Shown piece after piece: positions 21,795 through 34,129 of a stretch of 58,889 nucleotides of DNA. The notes below the pieces were generated by a model. The model was not told the origin of the DNA, made no database searches, and saw only the letters and a list, made by a program, of their open reading frames with translations. How positions within the stretch are numbered: position 1 is the first letter of the stretch; every line of letters begins with the position of its first letter. The translations under genes and the position numbers were made by a program. Source of the DNA: Chara braunii (Eukaryota > Streptophyta > Charophyceae > Charales > Characeae); assembly GCA_003427395.1 (NCBI GenBank), contig BFEA01000154.1, forward strand, positions 349,753 to 408,641. The letters run 5' to 3'.

Positions 21795-22505
21795 CACGGT
21801 CACCATGCCAACCCATCGGGAGTAGAGCACATATGCTTTGTTGCTTGTCCTTTGTCCGGCTTGCTGCGCTGTTAGATGGGTACTGAAGGGAGACGAGACC
21901 GGGCGTCTTTAAATAAGCACCGGAAGGGGAACCATTGGCTGTGATCGTCGTGCGGCTGCGACGTAAAAGAATTCCTGGAGTCACTTGGGGGCGGACGTTA
22001 AATTGCCTCTGGATCAGCCAATGATTGTAAGGCTCGCTGCATGTGAGGATAATCCAGTGCAGAGCTGGCCAGCTGAACAGATACTCGGGGCACAGGGGTG
22101 GGCCGGACACACACCTTTGGACACGCTACGCTCTCCAGATTGCTCAGGGACGTTGACGTCAAGTGATACTCAGGGGAACTAAGGGAGGGGTAAATTCCAG
22201 GTGATAAGTTCGAGAAAATTCCATGTTGTCCTATCCTCACAAATGATTCTATTTTTGTGTTTTGATTAGTTAGGTGTACAACCATTGACATCTGCCAGAC
22301 AACATTAGTTAGAACAGTTTCTTGTTCATGGTGCTTCTGTTTGCGGACTAGTCAAACTAAAAATAGTTTTATTTATAGGAATCTGACTTATTTTTTGACC
22401 CGAATGTAAAGTCTCCGAAATAGCCACCAATTAATTGGTTTGTGCACTAAGCTGCGGTAGGCATCTAGAGTGCACTAGTGTAGATTGTGTACAGGGTTGT
22501 TCCTT
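21795..22505 (+). mobile_element. Element P 5' LTR and leader
   Basis: Collinear with the H LTR/leader (15255-14007 on the minus strand) and lacking its 563-bp insertion. It carries CACTGGGTCACGGTCACCAT near the start, a TATA-like CTTTAAATAAGC at 21907-21918, and leader sequence up to the gag start. The LTR/leader border is uncertain because the 3' LTR is absent and I see no convincing PBS. Confidence 0.72.
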
Positions 22506-24500
22506 ATGAGCGGCGAGGAGGACACTAGAGAGGACTACCGGATCTTGCGATCGGCAAGGCGCCCGATTGCCCATTTGGCATTAGGACCAGAGGGTGATAG
22601 GTACCTGTTCCGCCAGCGTAGAGATATAGGTTGGAGCAGCAGAGGAGGGCTAGAGCAGTAGAGGCTAGCAGGGCACTTGTGAGTGAGGCCTCAACATCTG
22701 AAGCCATGGCCACTTTTGCGCAGCAGACTACTCAGGCCGGTAGTTCAGGTTCTGTCGGGTCAACGATCGCGCAAACCGAGAGTCAGTCCGCAGGCGTAAT
22801 GGCAAGCCAGCCACTAGTGTTGACGTCCGATGAGATCGCCATACAACAAAGAGCATTGCAAGAGGCACAATTACAGAAAGCCGTTAGGAGATATAAAAGC
22901 GGAGAAAGAGAGAATGATTAGAAGAAGAGCCAGGATGCAACGGAGACAATCGGGCGTTAGTGAGTTAGAGGAGATGGACCTGACGCACGTGACTGATGAC
23001 GTGAGGATCATACGGTCCGTCCTGCTGAATGTAGTGGAGATGCAGGACCATCAGACTGCCATCCTTCAAGACATCCAACAAAGTCTGGCCCTGTTGGTTG
23101 GGCAAGCGCAAGCTACGTCGCCAATGTCTGGGCCTGGTGCTTGGCCCGTAGTACATCCTCCTCTTGTCCCACCGGTGATTGGGGTATCCCCATACGTAGC
23201 CCCATCATCAGTTGCGATCGTTTCCTTGGGCATGCCGCAATCAGGAGGGGGGGTATCAGCAGGGACTAGTTTGCAGGTTCCTGTACAGACAGTGTTTACC
23301 CAATCTCCGTTGCGGGTTGCGGTCATCACGCAGCCTGCGGTCACCACGCAGCCTGCTGTCTCGCAGCCTGTGCGGCCGCTTGGCACACAGGCCCAGCAGT
23401 TGGCACAACAACCTTTGTCACAGGGTCCACAGCCTGGAGTGATGCAGGGATCGGGACAAACACCGTGGGTTCCAAAGATGGCCATCGCCGCTCCGAAACC
23501 CTTTACAGGGGATAAGAGAGGTGAAGAGCTCAACACGTGGTTGAGGGTAGTGCCAGTCTATGTTAGGTGTAAACTTACCTTGCCTCACGAAGAAGTGTTT
23601 GTGGCTGCCTCCTACCTAGAGGGTAGTGCAACAAGATGGTTGAGTCGTTTAGTGCAGCTCCAGGGGTATGGTCATGACTTCCGCGCTTGGGCGGTCACCC
23701 AGAAATTGGATGACTTCCTTAAGCTGGTGGAGGAAAGGTGGCATGATCCTCAGGAGGCCCAAAGGGCCACTGACAAGATCCTGACATTGCACACGTGGTA
23801 GTTTAAGTCTGTAAGGGAAGCCACCGACGCTGTTGAGCGTTTGATCTGTGTCCCTGGGGTGCGCTATGACCCTTAGGTTGTACTCACCTCGTGCCTGAGA
23901 TGCTTCTCTTTGCCTCAGGAACCAGTTGGCAGGTGAGGCCAACATCAATATGCACGACTTTCCTTTGTTTAGCAAGAAGGCCTTAGACCTTAAGGCGAAG
24001 ATAGGGCATGGACAGACACCCACTACGGATGGTAGGAGGAAGACACTGCACCCTAACTCGAAGGCGAAAGGGCGCATTATGTTTGTCGATAACAATGGTT
24101 CAACCATCGAATTAGACGAACACTTCCAGGAAGGAGTAGGTTCAGAGGCTGGCAGCACAAAAGCTTCAGAGTGTGGAGTAGTCGCTACCGTAGCTCAGAA
24201 AGGTAAGGCGACGGTCGGTAGATGCCACAGAGGGTCCCGGTCAAGGAGTCAAGTTGACCCCAACGCTCCCCCATGGGAGAAGGCGGGTTTCACAGAGGAC
24301 GTGTGGAGAGATCGGTACACACGGCAGGCTTGCATTCGTTGTGGCCAATACGGCCATAATCAGTTGGTAGCAAGAAGGTGACTGACAAGGTCCCGCCTAC
24401 GATGGGGCAGGCGGTAGGATCCTCACATCCCGTTGGTAGCAATGTACCCAGCACTTCAGGCTCTGCTCCGGGATACACGTCGGGCCAGTAGGAATAGCTG
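22506..24500 (+). pseudogene. Element P gag
   Basis: The start MSGEEDTREDYRILRSARRP at 22506 matches the H gag start. Frames then shift near 22620 and again near 22890. The longest frame (22830-23801) holds the Pro/Gln-rich linker and the capsid-like domain with YLEGSATRWLSRLVQLQGY and LDDFLKLVEERWHDP, ending at a TAG (HTW then stop). The C-terminal part (23926-24381) includes SKKALDLKAKIGHGQ and a zinc knuckle CIRCGQYGHN whose last Cys is lost after a small deletion. H has lost a different zinc ligand, so the two copies decayed independently. Confidence 0.88.
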
Positions 24501-24547
24501 TTCCTATTAGGGTCAAGGTGGTGGAGACACCCTGACCATCTCGAGAG

Positions 24548-25180
24548 ATGGCCCAAGCTACTGACTCCAGCGTCGTTCCACAAACACGTCCAGACCCATC
24601 GAGCCTCTGTTCGATGAATGTGTTTGAATCCTTAGAGGAGCTAGAGGAGGAGTGGTCTAGATCAGATTCGCTAGCTTTTTGGATGGCCCAAGTCAAAGCC
24701 CCGAAGGGTGAGATGTTCGTCAGTGAGGTAGTCATTGGCGGCCGCAAGGCCGGGGCCTATTACGACACTTGTTCGATAAGGAACTTTATTAGTCGCGCGT
24801 GCGTTGAGAGGCTTCGTTTACAGGGGCGATTGCAACGCCTGAGTCGACCTGTGGAGTTGATCTGTGCCAACAAACAGCTCATGGTAGTCAACGACTACCT
24901 CCAGGAGGTTGTGTTGTTTCCCGTACGCGGGAGGGGAATTGAGACACCGTGTCTCGTTCCTAGTGAGTGACAAGCTCCCAATGGATATGTTACTAGGAAT
25001 GTACTACCTCTCTGTGGCTCAACCCTAGTTTTACTGGAACCGAAAAGTGGTCAAACACACTTTGCCGGGTGGAGGGACCGCCAGATTGCACAAGTTCAAA
25101 GCTAGTAGTCTGGTCGAGTCTCGTGGCCGCATGTGTGCGGTCGCGTTCTATAACTATTATATTACAAGCAAAATCAAGAG
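24548..25180 (+). pseudogene. Element P aspartic protease region
   Basis: The frame at 24548-24970 begins MAQATDSSVV and includes an acidic segment (SLEELEEEWSRSD), then the active-site region AYYDTCSIRNFISRACVERL (DTCS for DTGS). It stops after LVPSE at 24970. The expected P-M-D...M-Y-L segment follows in shifted frames (24975-25060). H (3183-2555) has the same order. The protease would cut the gag-pol polyprotein in the particle. Confidence 0.8.
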
Positions 25181-25186
25181 GAGGGT

Positions 25187-26119
25187 ATGTACCTAGTTTG
25201 TGTCTTTGCTGCAAGCGAGCCGATGAAAATGCCGCCGGAGATAGAGGGAGTAGTTGCCAAGTACCCTGATCTATTTGAAGAGCCTATAGGGGTTGTAGAG
25301 AGGGAGGTCGTCCACGCAATACCGATTATCCCAGGGTCTAGTATCCCGAAGGGTAGGATCTATCGGATGTCTCCAGGCGAGCTCGATGAGCTTCGCCGAC
25401 AACTCAAGGAACTCGTAGAGAAGGGTTGGATCCGGCCGAGTGTCTCTCCTTATGGGTCTCCAGTTCTATTCGGAACACTTAGGATGTGCATTGACTATAG
25501 AGGCCTCAATGCCATCACTGTAAAGAACAGAGAGCCTCTACCTCACATCGATGATCTCCTAGATAGAGTGCAAGTGTGTTGGTACTTCAGTAAGATAGAT
25601 CTTAAGTCCGGGTACCAACAGATTGCAATCCGGCCCGAGGATCAACACAAAACCGACTTTTAGACCAGATACGGTCTGTACGAGTTTGTGGTGATGCCTT
25701 TCGGCCTTTGCAATGCTCCTGACACTCTTCAACACACTATGAATCGGATATTCCATGACTACTTGAATAAGTTTGTCATCGTGTACCTCGATGACATACT
25801 TATTTTTTGTGAGACTGTCGAGGAGCATGTTGCACATTTGGACAAAGTCCTCAGTCTCCTGCGACAACACAAGTTCAAGATCACCGGTGAGAAGTGCGAG
25901 TTTGGCGGCACCCGTGTCTTGTACTTGGGTTATGAGATATTCGCGGAAGGGTTGAAGCCCGATGACGCGAAGGTGGCCAACATTCATGATTGGCCACGTT
26001 CTCAGTCTGTGACTGAGATGAGATCTTTCTTAGGAATGACAGGCTACTATAGGACTTTCGTTAAGAACTATAGCATAGTGGCCGCTCCTTTGACTGATCT
26101 GACCCGCCTTGACACCCCA
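25187..26119 (+). pseudogene. Element P reverse transcriptase
   Basis: The frame from 25187 includes [35 protein letters not shown] and [19 protein letters not shown], then an in-frame stop at 25661 (KTDF then stop). The rest (25688-26119) has [10 protein letters not shown], the catalytic VYLDDILIF and LGMTGYYRTFVKNYS, and runs into the assembly gap. Compared with H it lacks a few codons before RMCIDY (the PKKGG part). It is a Ty3/gypsy RT, inactive because of the stop. Confidence 0.9.
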
Positions 26120-26389
26120 NNNNNNNNNNNNNNNNNNNNNNNNNNNNNNNNNNNNNNNNNNNNNNNNNNNNNNNNNNNNNNNNNNNNNNNNNNNNNNNNN
26201 NNNNNNNNNNNNNNNNNNNNNNNNNNNNNNNNNNNNNNNNNNNNNNNNNNNNNNNNNNNNNNNNNNNNNNNNNNNNNNNNNNNNNNNNNNNNNNNNNNNN
26301 NNNNNNNNNNNNNNNNNNNNNNNNNNNNNNNNNNNNNNNNNNNNNNNNNNNNNNNNNNNNNNNNNNNNNNNNNNNNNNNNNNNNNNNNN
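26120..26389. other. Assembly gap (270 N) at the RT/RNase H junction of P
   Basis: The run of N removes the RT connection and the first residues of RNase H. The sequence after the adapter at 42718-42735 reads directly into the first base after this gap, giving about 16 bases of its right edge (CCTGATCCTGATAAGC). Confidence 0.98.
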
Positions 26390-26905
26390 CGTTTATAGTC
26401 ACCACGGATGCCAGCCAATATGGCATTGGCGTCGTGCTCGCGCAGCAGGAGGGGCCAAAGTTGAGGCTTGTAGAGTACATGTCCAAGAAAATGTCGTATC
26501 AGAAGTTGGCTAAGTCCACCTATGAGAAGGAACTCTATGCGGTTTACAAGGTTCTGACCCATTGGAGACACTATCTCCTTCGGAGGTTCTTCATCCTCAG
26601 GACTGATCATCAGACCCTAAGATGGATGAGAACTCAGCCAGTACTCTCTGACGCTCTCAAGTGTTGGATCGAATGACCCTCAGTATCTAAAAGGGGAGTG
26701 CAACAAGGTTGCTGATGCCTTGTCGCGTAGACCTGATTTCTCAGGTGCGCTGATTACTGAGTTCGATCTGACGGACAATGTTACTCACTCCTTGGTGGAA
26801 GCCTATCGCGAGGACCAGTTCATGTCTGAGATCATACGCAGACTTCAGGCGCAGGACAAGAAAACCTTTGCCAAGTTTGAGTTGGTCAATTGCTTGCTGT
26901 TCCTT
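26390..26905 (+). pseudogene. Element P RNase H domain
   Basis: After the gap the frame reads FIVTTDASQYGIGVVLAQQE (catalytic Asp), then YEKELYAVYK (Glu) and RTDHQTLRWM (Asp). Compared with H, about 20 bases are missing between two short GAA repeats at about 26672, which causes a frameshift and a stop. The tail KVADALSRRPDF continues in another frame to about 26908. Confidence 0.87.
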
Positions 26906-26909
26906 TGAG

Positions 26910-27808
26910 AAGGCAGGGAATAAACGATTATGTGTTCCTAATAGCGAGTCTTTGCGTAGTTTATTTTTAGGTGAGTGTCATGATGCCACCGACCATTTTG
27001 GGCACAATAAGATTGCAGCTAATCTGCTGCAGCGGTTTTGGTGGCCCACGATGATGCGAGATGCCCAGCTGTACGTGGAGACTTGTCAAGTCCGTCAGAG
27101 GGACAAGCCACGAACGTAGGCTCCTCTTGGGCTTTTGAAGCCCCTTTCGATTTCGGAAAGGCTTCGTGAGAGCTTACCATGGATTTCATGGATACGCTGA
27201 TCACCAGCAAGATTGGGATGAGACACATCTTCATTATCGTGGATAGATTTAGCAAGTATGCTAGATTAGTAGCAATGCCGGAAACAACAAGAACGGAGTA
27301 TGTAATCAGAATGTTCAAAGAAAATTGGGTAAGGGATTTTGGTTTACCGAAGTCCATTATCAGTGACAGGGATGTCCGATTTACAAGCAAATTGTGGAAG
27401 GCCGCAGCTGCAGAGCAGGGCACTCGTTTGCAAATGACGTCTGGGAATCACCCAAAGGCCAACGATCGAGCCAAGCAACTGAATCGCGTTGTACAACATC
27501 TGTTGAGGCATTACATCAAGCCCAACCAGGTGGACTGGGATGAGAAACTTGCTCTCATCGCGAGCGTGTACAACAATGTTGTACACAGCGCCACTGGGGT
27601 GAGCCCGAATAGTTTGCTATTGACTTTCAAGCCTAGACTATCCTTAGACTTTCTCCTTCTTGAGAATCAGTCAACTGCTGCACCCGGTACTTTAGAGTTT
27701 GCCTACAGATATGAACAGAAGAAGCAACATGCGATAGAACAGATGCAGAAGGCACAAGCAGCAATGATAGAGTATGAGAATAGACTCCGCCGACCTTCTA
27801 CGTTTCAG
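26910..27808 (+). pseudogene. Element P integrase, C-terminally truncated
   Basis: The zinc-binding part (26970-27119) has HDATDHFGHNK and a CxxC-type end altered to CQVRQRDK. The core (27179-27800) has Asp in MDFMDTL, Asp in SDRDVRFTS, and HPKANDRAKQLNRVV where HPQ-DGQ-E-LNR is usual, so the catalytic Glu is Lys. It ends at RRPSTFQ, exactly where the chromatin-facing C-terminal domain should begin; minus-strand gag of element K replaces it. A fragment of such a domain, from another copy, lies at 38455-38640. Confidence 0.88.
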
Positions 27809-27811
27809 ATG

Positions 27812-28570
27812 ACCAGCCTTTCCACAACAATCACACACTATCTTTGCCCAGTGCTCTTGCTGTCTCCTACTCCTTCGTTCCTTCCGACTTGCAATTGTAG
27901 ACGCTTCCCCGTCAACACGCCTCTTTGAATCAGATGCAACGATAGGCAGGGCTATGCTAGATTCTTGTTCCAGCTTTACCTCAACCAACTCCTCGCCTTT
28001 ATCTCTCCCTTCGCAGGTTCCTATGAGGAGTCATTTTTGACAACTCCCTCTTGTCTTTTCCTCACCCTGACTAGCCGGCTCACTTGAGGCGCCCTCTGAA
28101 GCCTTCTGTTTGCCTTTCCTGGCTTCGTCCAGCCGCGTCAACCTCTCTTCCAATACCCCCACTTGCCTTTGTATACCACTCAACTCTTCTACTGTTGGTG
28201 CGACCCCAACACGTTGCCTAGGGCTTCCACTCTGTTGAACCTGTGCTCCATCTTCTGAAAACCTTAACCTCAAGGTGGTCTCCATCTCATTCCAAGTTCG
28301 CAACTTTAACATAAAGGTATATACTTCCTCGCTCAACTCTTCACAGACGAACAGCGACAACATGCTCCACATCGCCTTTTCGTCCCACATGTTCGCGAGA
28401 CTAAAGTCACGATAGACGCGTAGGAAGACAGACAAACTCCTTCCCTGAAACAGCAGGGCTCGAATGTCTGGAGGCATCGAATCTTGTACTGACTCGCGCA
28501 ACAACACTTTAGTGAGGCATGTACTCCTCCGAAGCAGGATCTTAGCGAAACCACTTTCTTTCGCCATGCT
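27812..28570 (-). pseudogene. Element K gag (capsid and zinc knuckle)
   Basis: The 178-residue minus-strand frame (28567-28031) contains a gag capsid-like segment: SVFLRVYRDFSLANMWDEKA, LSEEVYTFMLKLRTWNEMET, then a coiled-coil-like IQRQVGVLEERLTRLDEARK and a basic tail. In another frame (27988-27812) comes CDCCGKAGH, a zinc knuckle cut off at the P junction. This belongs to the element whose PBS is at 31819. Its pol is not present next to it. Confidence 0.75.
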
Positions 28571-29208
28571 GTCGATGGTGGCTTGATACGCATAGCAAGT
28601 AACAGATCATCAGATTGCCTCCTAAAATCAGGTGAGGGAAAAAATAGTATTTCTAACATTCAGATCACACCTCTCCTCTCCCTTATTTACACAATAAAAT
28701 TTTATGGTTTAGTCACCCTTATTTTAACTTTAAGGGTACTATGAACAATGTACATCCCACATTGGCAGGGCTTTCAAAGCTAGCCATAGGCAGATAGTTA
28801 TTATTATTACAAACGTCACTGACTCTCGCTCTCATACTACATAGTAAGGCGACCGTGGACGAGTCTGTGAGTGACGCACTTGGCAGAGCACGAGGGTACT
28901 CTCTATTGGTTCACTACCGTCCGAATCTCATCCCAATCTGCGGCTGTTTCATCTGGATCATGGGATCAAGCATAGGCATCAACTATATTGACCAAATTCC
29001 TCAGTCCTTGACCATGGGGTAAAACTCTTTGATCCAGATACAGGCCATATATCACCTCGCACGTATAACGCCCATACCCCCACTCTCACACCCTTACTGC
29101 GGCCTCTGCTGCGGCCTCTACCCTTGTTTGTCCCCCAAAACACTTTTCTACCAGGAATTCGGGCAAGACAACTCGTAATGGAGCTGAAGGAAGTTCAAAC
29201 TCGTCGGC
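28571..29208. other. Element K interior without clear gene
   Basis: This stretch lies between the gag frame and the upstream leader ORF of element K. It is AT-rich near 28680-28830. No motif is recognisable in any frame. It is probably decayed gag or leader. Confidence 0.4.
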
Positions 29209-29672
29209 TCACCTGACTTCTATATTGGTCTTCACCTGCTCTTCCTTTTCAAGGACTCTGTTACTCGCCCACTTTGCAGCAGCTCTCTTAGCTACCCTTA
29301 AAGGCTTCGTCGGCAGGCTCTCATGCCCGAGCCCCAACTCAATCCCATGTAAGACCCAAAAGGACGAAGAAGCATAAAGGGTCACCCTCACAATCGCGCA
29401 ATCTTCATCATCATTAAAGTCGGACTCGATCCAAGCAAAAATACCCACGTCCATAAATGTGCCCCACCAGGAAGAGAGATATTCTCCTTCCTTGACTCTC
29501 CTCGGCAAGGATACCTCGAGTCCATCTTCCTTTTTAACGGGCAAGGCCATATTAGGATCTTCCTTTGCATAAGGCATCCTGAGTTGCCTTCGCTCTGGTC
29601 TGGGTTCTGCCCATCACAGAAAACGTCCAGCATACGCCTTCCGTTATCATACTGGCAATCGAGTTCTAACAT
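29209..29672 (-). pseudogene. Element K leader ORF with repeat-like module
   Basis: Two overlapping minus-strand frames (29577-29209 and 29672-29388) are present. The first contains FAWIESDFNDDEDCAIVRV and then LRVAKRAAAKWASNRVLEKE. The second half resembles helices in the leader ORFs of element G (NRAEKIVYAYRKMLETEG, WERAREVVEEERDRLLSLG). I do not recognise a named family. Its place between PBS and gag suggests an extra N-terminal gag region shared by tRNA-Asp-primed elements. Confidence 0.5.
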
Positions 29673-31818
29673 CCCTACCCCTGGAGCCTTAGCTTCATAT
29701 CATCTTTCAACAAGATTCATCCTTTCCAGCGTTTACGACCACCTAGCCTAGAGAAAATAACAATGGTAATATATCATGATAATATTGCATTAACAGATAT
29801 CAAGATCCATAATTATAATATTCATAAAAAATGATATATTACCATAGTAACTAATAAAAATAATACTCATAATAATCAAATACATCATACACAAGCTAGT
29901 CAATTACTCAAACCATATACAAAGATCTCATAACAGCAGGCCCATATCACCAGGCATAACATATGATAAGCACATTATGATCAGAAATATGATTGTCAAC
30001 GGTTAATACTTTCAACATAATTCTCGTGTGATCACCACACTTTTACTCCCCTGGCTTAGACAAAAGTATACTGTGACGAGGGGCAGTGTAATCCTTTTTA
30101 GAAAGGAAAACATCTCAAATCCCGGATTCTCACTCAAAGATCAAGCCTCACTGCTTCTCCCTCCAATTTCAACATTTGTTCCTTGCAGACCCTTGCCAAT
30201 AAAATAAACAACCTTACCATACACGCTTCATGCTGTGTTGTCCCGTCCTGTGCTGGTGAACCCACTTGACATAGAGATAGTCGGGGATTCACCCCCTACT
30301 TTTCTGTGGCGACTAGTAGCCGCTTCCTTTATAGACCATGGCCTAACAAGGCTCAAACACTTTCCTCCTATTCAGTAGTACTGTAGTTATTTTATCAAAA
30401 GATACAACAACAACACCCTACTATGGACAAGAAACATAATTCCGACATAGGTCTCACTACTACTAACAAAACAAGAGTTTTTTAAAGTCATCTCTCAGGG
30501 GAATGATAACATAGGATTGCAACCTTCTTTATGGTAGACCTTACACATCGACCGCTTCCTGAGAAGTACTTATCTCGAGAAGACGGTCACTCCATCCACC
30601 TCTGAATCCGCATCGAACGTGGATTTTGCATAATATCTCTACCCTTTTTTTAAGAGCAATCCAACACATAGACTAAATAGACAGTCGTAAGTCGAAAACT
30701 GGGTTTGAGACACTCATATAAATCCTTACAGGTCAATAACTCAAATACATACCTCAAATAAATAACCCATATAAATATTCCTGAATAGGATAATTATTGA
30801 AATAGTATAACATCAAGCACATAGTCCTCGCATAACCAGACGTTAGGCACGCTTACTTACATTAAATCTGGCATATATGGACGAGTTCAACATATAACTC
30901 ACAAGAGATACCCTCATAAAAGAATAGTCTCAAGTCCTTAGCTCCAACCCACAAATTAAAATGGATGGTCTAACCTGGAAAGATTCAAGCGAAGGTCTAG
31001 CATCAACTACAACTCGTTGCCCCATCAAAAGTAAGCAAAATGGTCTAAAGTGTTAGCTCCTTCATTGTTACTCCGACTACCTCTAGGATCAGATATCTCC
31101 TCTATAGGAAAAATGCATCATGCAAATCCACTACTTTCCGTAGCCCTTCCCATCGAGGTTTTAACACGGCGTTCACTGCATCTAACTACTGCTTTATACG
31201 CCTAGTTCAAACATATTATTAGGCGAGACAGACCCCACTTTTCCATGGCTATATAATCCGAAGAACCGCTTAGAGGCCAGACTTCAGGATCCCAATCCAT
31301 GCTCATAACGTTTTTGGCCCTCTTAGTCTATCTCTCCTCGAAGTCCATCAATGACTTTTAATATAGTAAGATCCCTTACTCACTTTCAGCCTCCGTCTAA
31401 TACCGAAGTACCAAATTATTCTCATAATCGCTCAGGTAACCCTCTCGACTTTAATACCTTATGAGGCTAACTCCCATAAATAAGTCATGCGGCACTACCT
31501 CATCTCACCTTAGTCATATCAGCCATCCAAGGCATCGTCCAAAACTTACTAACTTTCACAGTCAGAAGAGGGTATCAACTCCATCTACTACCATGCTACC
31601 CAAAGTACGTGATCGCATAGTCAAAACGTCTATCTCTCCTTGCGCCATCGTTACTGCACTAGCCACAACCATCTCACACAATCAATCCCCACTCGGTCTC
31701 TATCCAATACCATCAATCGATTAATAACAAAAGCCCAAAAAAAACTTCCCACTTTGCCTATTTCTTTCATTCTCATACCCGGATGTCGTCCCACCAGGGA
31801 CAACAGCAGACAACCGTT
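29673..31818 (-). other. Element K leader, AT-rich, noncoding
   Basis: Between the PBS and the first ORF of element K lie about 2.1 kb of AT-rich sequence (especially 29750-30100 and 30650-30960). I see no conserved motif and no frame of note. Confidence 0.5.
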
Positions 31819-31837
31819 ATCCCCGACAACGGCGCCA
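31819..31837 (-). promoter_or_regulatory. Element K primer-binding site (tRNA-Asp type)
   Basis: On the minus strand TGGCGCCGTTGTCGGGGAT matches the complement of the plant tRNA-Asp 3' end at 18 of 19 positions. It lies two bases after the LTR end CTCGACA. The same site recurs at 56354-56371. Confidence 0.85.
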
Positions 31838-32670
31838 CCTGTCGAGCACATCAGTCCGGCACCGCATGCGCCGGAGAGGGACCCTCCCGCCGCGTCACAC
31901 AAGAGTTGGACTCAATCCTCGTCGCGAATATACATGGAGCTTCCGTAAGCCGCTCCGGCCGAGTGCGCCAGCCATACCTCTCGCGAGCCCCTACGACAGG
32001 ATAGGGCCTACTCGAGGCACGACTTACCACCACCTTACGGGAGTTGTCACCTCCCTTCGATGGGCGTATCCTCGCCGAGCCACCAGTCCACACTACGAAA
32101 GCTAATCAGCTGCAATCGCAGAGGTGGACCAGCCGAGGGCGTTTCTCGTTCGTTGTAGCAGAAGGGGCACGGGCAGTAATACGCCTCAATCAGAACCCGC
32201 ACGAGAATCGACATCTTTGAGGGTTGAGGTCCCAAGTGTGATTCGTCCCCGATCGACTAGGACGCATCCCATGCGCCACACGCACACCACTATAAAAACA
32301 TAAAAATAAAAACACACACACGTACATATATATATACAAAACGACACTGAACAAACAACGCGACAACATTCCTAGGCCCTTAATAGCCATCCCATAACTT
32401 TCCGATGCAGAAATCGGATAGGCGTCGTGCGCAAGAATTAGTATAAAACCGCGAGGTCGCAGGACTAACTCATATTGATTCGCAATGCAAGCGTACGTAA
32501 GCGATCGCAATGATGGCGTACTATGTGGTACCCATACTCATGCGGCCCTCGTTAATCTCAAGGGTCGCATTCGACACGCAAGTGTCGGCTGACACGCACC
32601 TTGAGGGTTAATCTCTCAACGTTGGACAACCGCGAAGTGCAGTTGATAACCACACCCTCCTCTGCACCCT

Positions 32671-33261
32671 GTGGAGAGTGGGTGGTACACAGGTTCATAC
32701 CTATGGTGGCAATCGTCTCTTATCGCCCTGGAGACCAGCTCCATCATCTACGACCTGGAAAGAAGTCAAGGGGTTTGGCTTTGACGGCTGCCACGGACTA
32801 CTACGTCCAACTATATAATTCTAAAAAGCAAGCATAGGCCGAAGGGCCTCCACATCCCAAAATCACCACCTTGGGTAACCTTGTTGGTTGGCCCCAATGG
32901 CCTATCACGACTCTGGACACTCACGTACACATACGAGTCACTTAATCCAATAACTCTAGACACTAGGACGGACGAACGTCGCGCGCAAGACTTTAATATA
33001 AAGGTGTGCGGTTGCAAGCCTTTCCTTCATCAATCGGCGATGCTAGTCATACGCGGCAATCGCAGTTTCGGCCTCACGATATTGAATGGCTGAAGTAATA
33101 TATCGTGAGGGGTTGCCCTTCACGATATTAAACGGCTGAAGGACATGCCGTTCAACCCTCGCGACATTTCTGGCCCCAGGGTTGGGTATCTCGACGGTCA
33201 GGGCAGATAGGCTATGCGCAAGGGAAGGTTCCTTCCCTACAGAGCCTAGGGCCTGGGATGT
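32671..33261. repeat. Stretch identical to copy C (inverted)
   Basis: About 590 bases are identical, without exception by eye, to the reverse complement of about 48082-48678. Mismatches reappear immediately outside on both sides (CCTGTGG against CCGTGCGG at the left, TCTTGG against TCCTGG at the right). Confidence 0.85.
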
Positions 33262-33342
33262 CTTGGACAAGGACCTCGAGCCCCGGCCCCAGACCATCGT
33301 CCGACTAAGAATCCTTCAAAAAGCATACAAACAAAATAGAGT

Positions 33343-33358
33343 CCCCCCCCCCCCCCCT
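33343..33358. repeat. Poly-C run
   Basis: A run of C in copy B. It corresponds to a run of G in copy C near 47990-48002. Length calls in such runs are unreliable. Confidence 0.9.
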
Positions 33359-34129
33359 TTTTCCGATCTCAACCCCCAATTAAAACCTTAGTACGCGGGC
33401 CCCTCGGGCCATGCGGACATCCGACATATATACACATATATATGTATATAAAAGAGGTAAGTATGTGACGATTACTTCTCACAATCACAGTGCGACTCCT
33501 CACAACCATATGTATATGTGTGATCGCAGGCAGTCAAATCCAAAATCCGAACCACAAAACATACCTGAAATCACATCAACGAGTCTAAACAAGAATCCAT
33601 GCACTACACAGAGTCAACCCCAACCGCTCTCTATACTCGTACCCCTCGCTTCAGCAATGCAAGCCCAGCCTCTTGTCCAACCAACCATAATTAAGTACTC
33701 AGTACCTTTGTTAAATAGCCATTCAATAAAAGTCTAGGTGAAACCTTCACAAAACAATGAAATCACCAGGGCTAAAGTCTTTTAGGTTGAGTATTGAGGG
33801 TGAGTTGGAGTTGAGTCGTAAACCGACGAATAGGCAACCGACCTGTTATTAATGATAACAGAAGGCGATCCTTATGGTATCAAGCTAAATATAGTCCAGA
33901 TCTTGAATCAATCGATCAAGAGGACCTGTAACAAATGACAGGCCAATCCCCCAAGCTAAATCTATAAGTCTATGGAAAATAATCCTCATATCACAGTCTC
34001 ACTCAAATCATCATAATTAACTAGGCCTAAACCTACCTTTAAGCAAACGTCAATAAAAAGGTAGACCCTGACACAGTTTTCTCCATATAGAGCGGATTTT
34101 CTAGAATTGCAACCTGTCAACTATAATTC

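Noticed and set aside
22290-22345. Primer-binding site for element P
   Set aside because: No convincing match to a plant tRNA 3' end after the possible LTR ends, so none is annotated.
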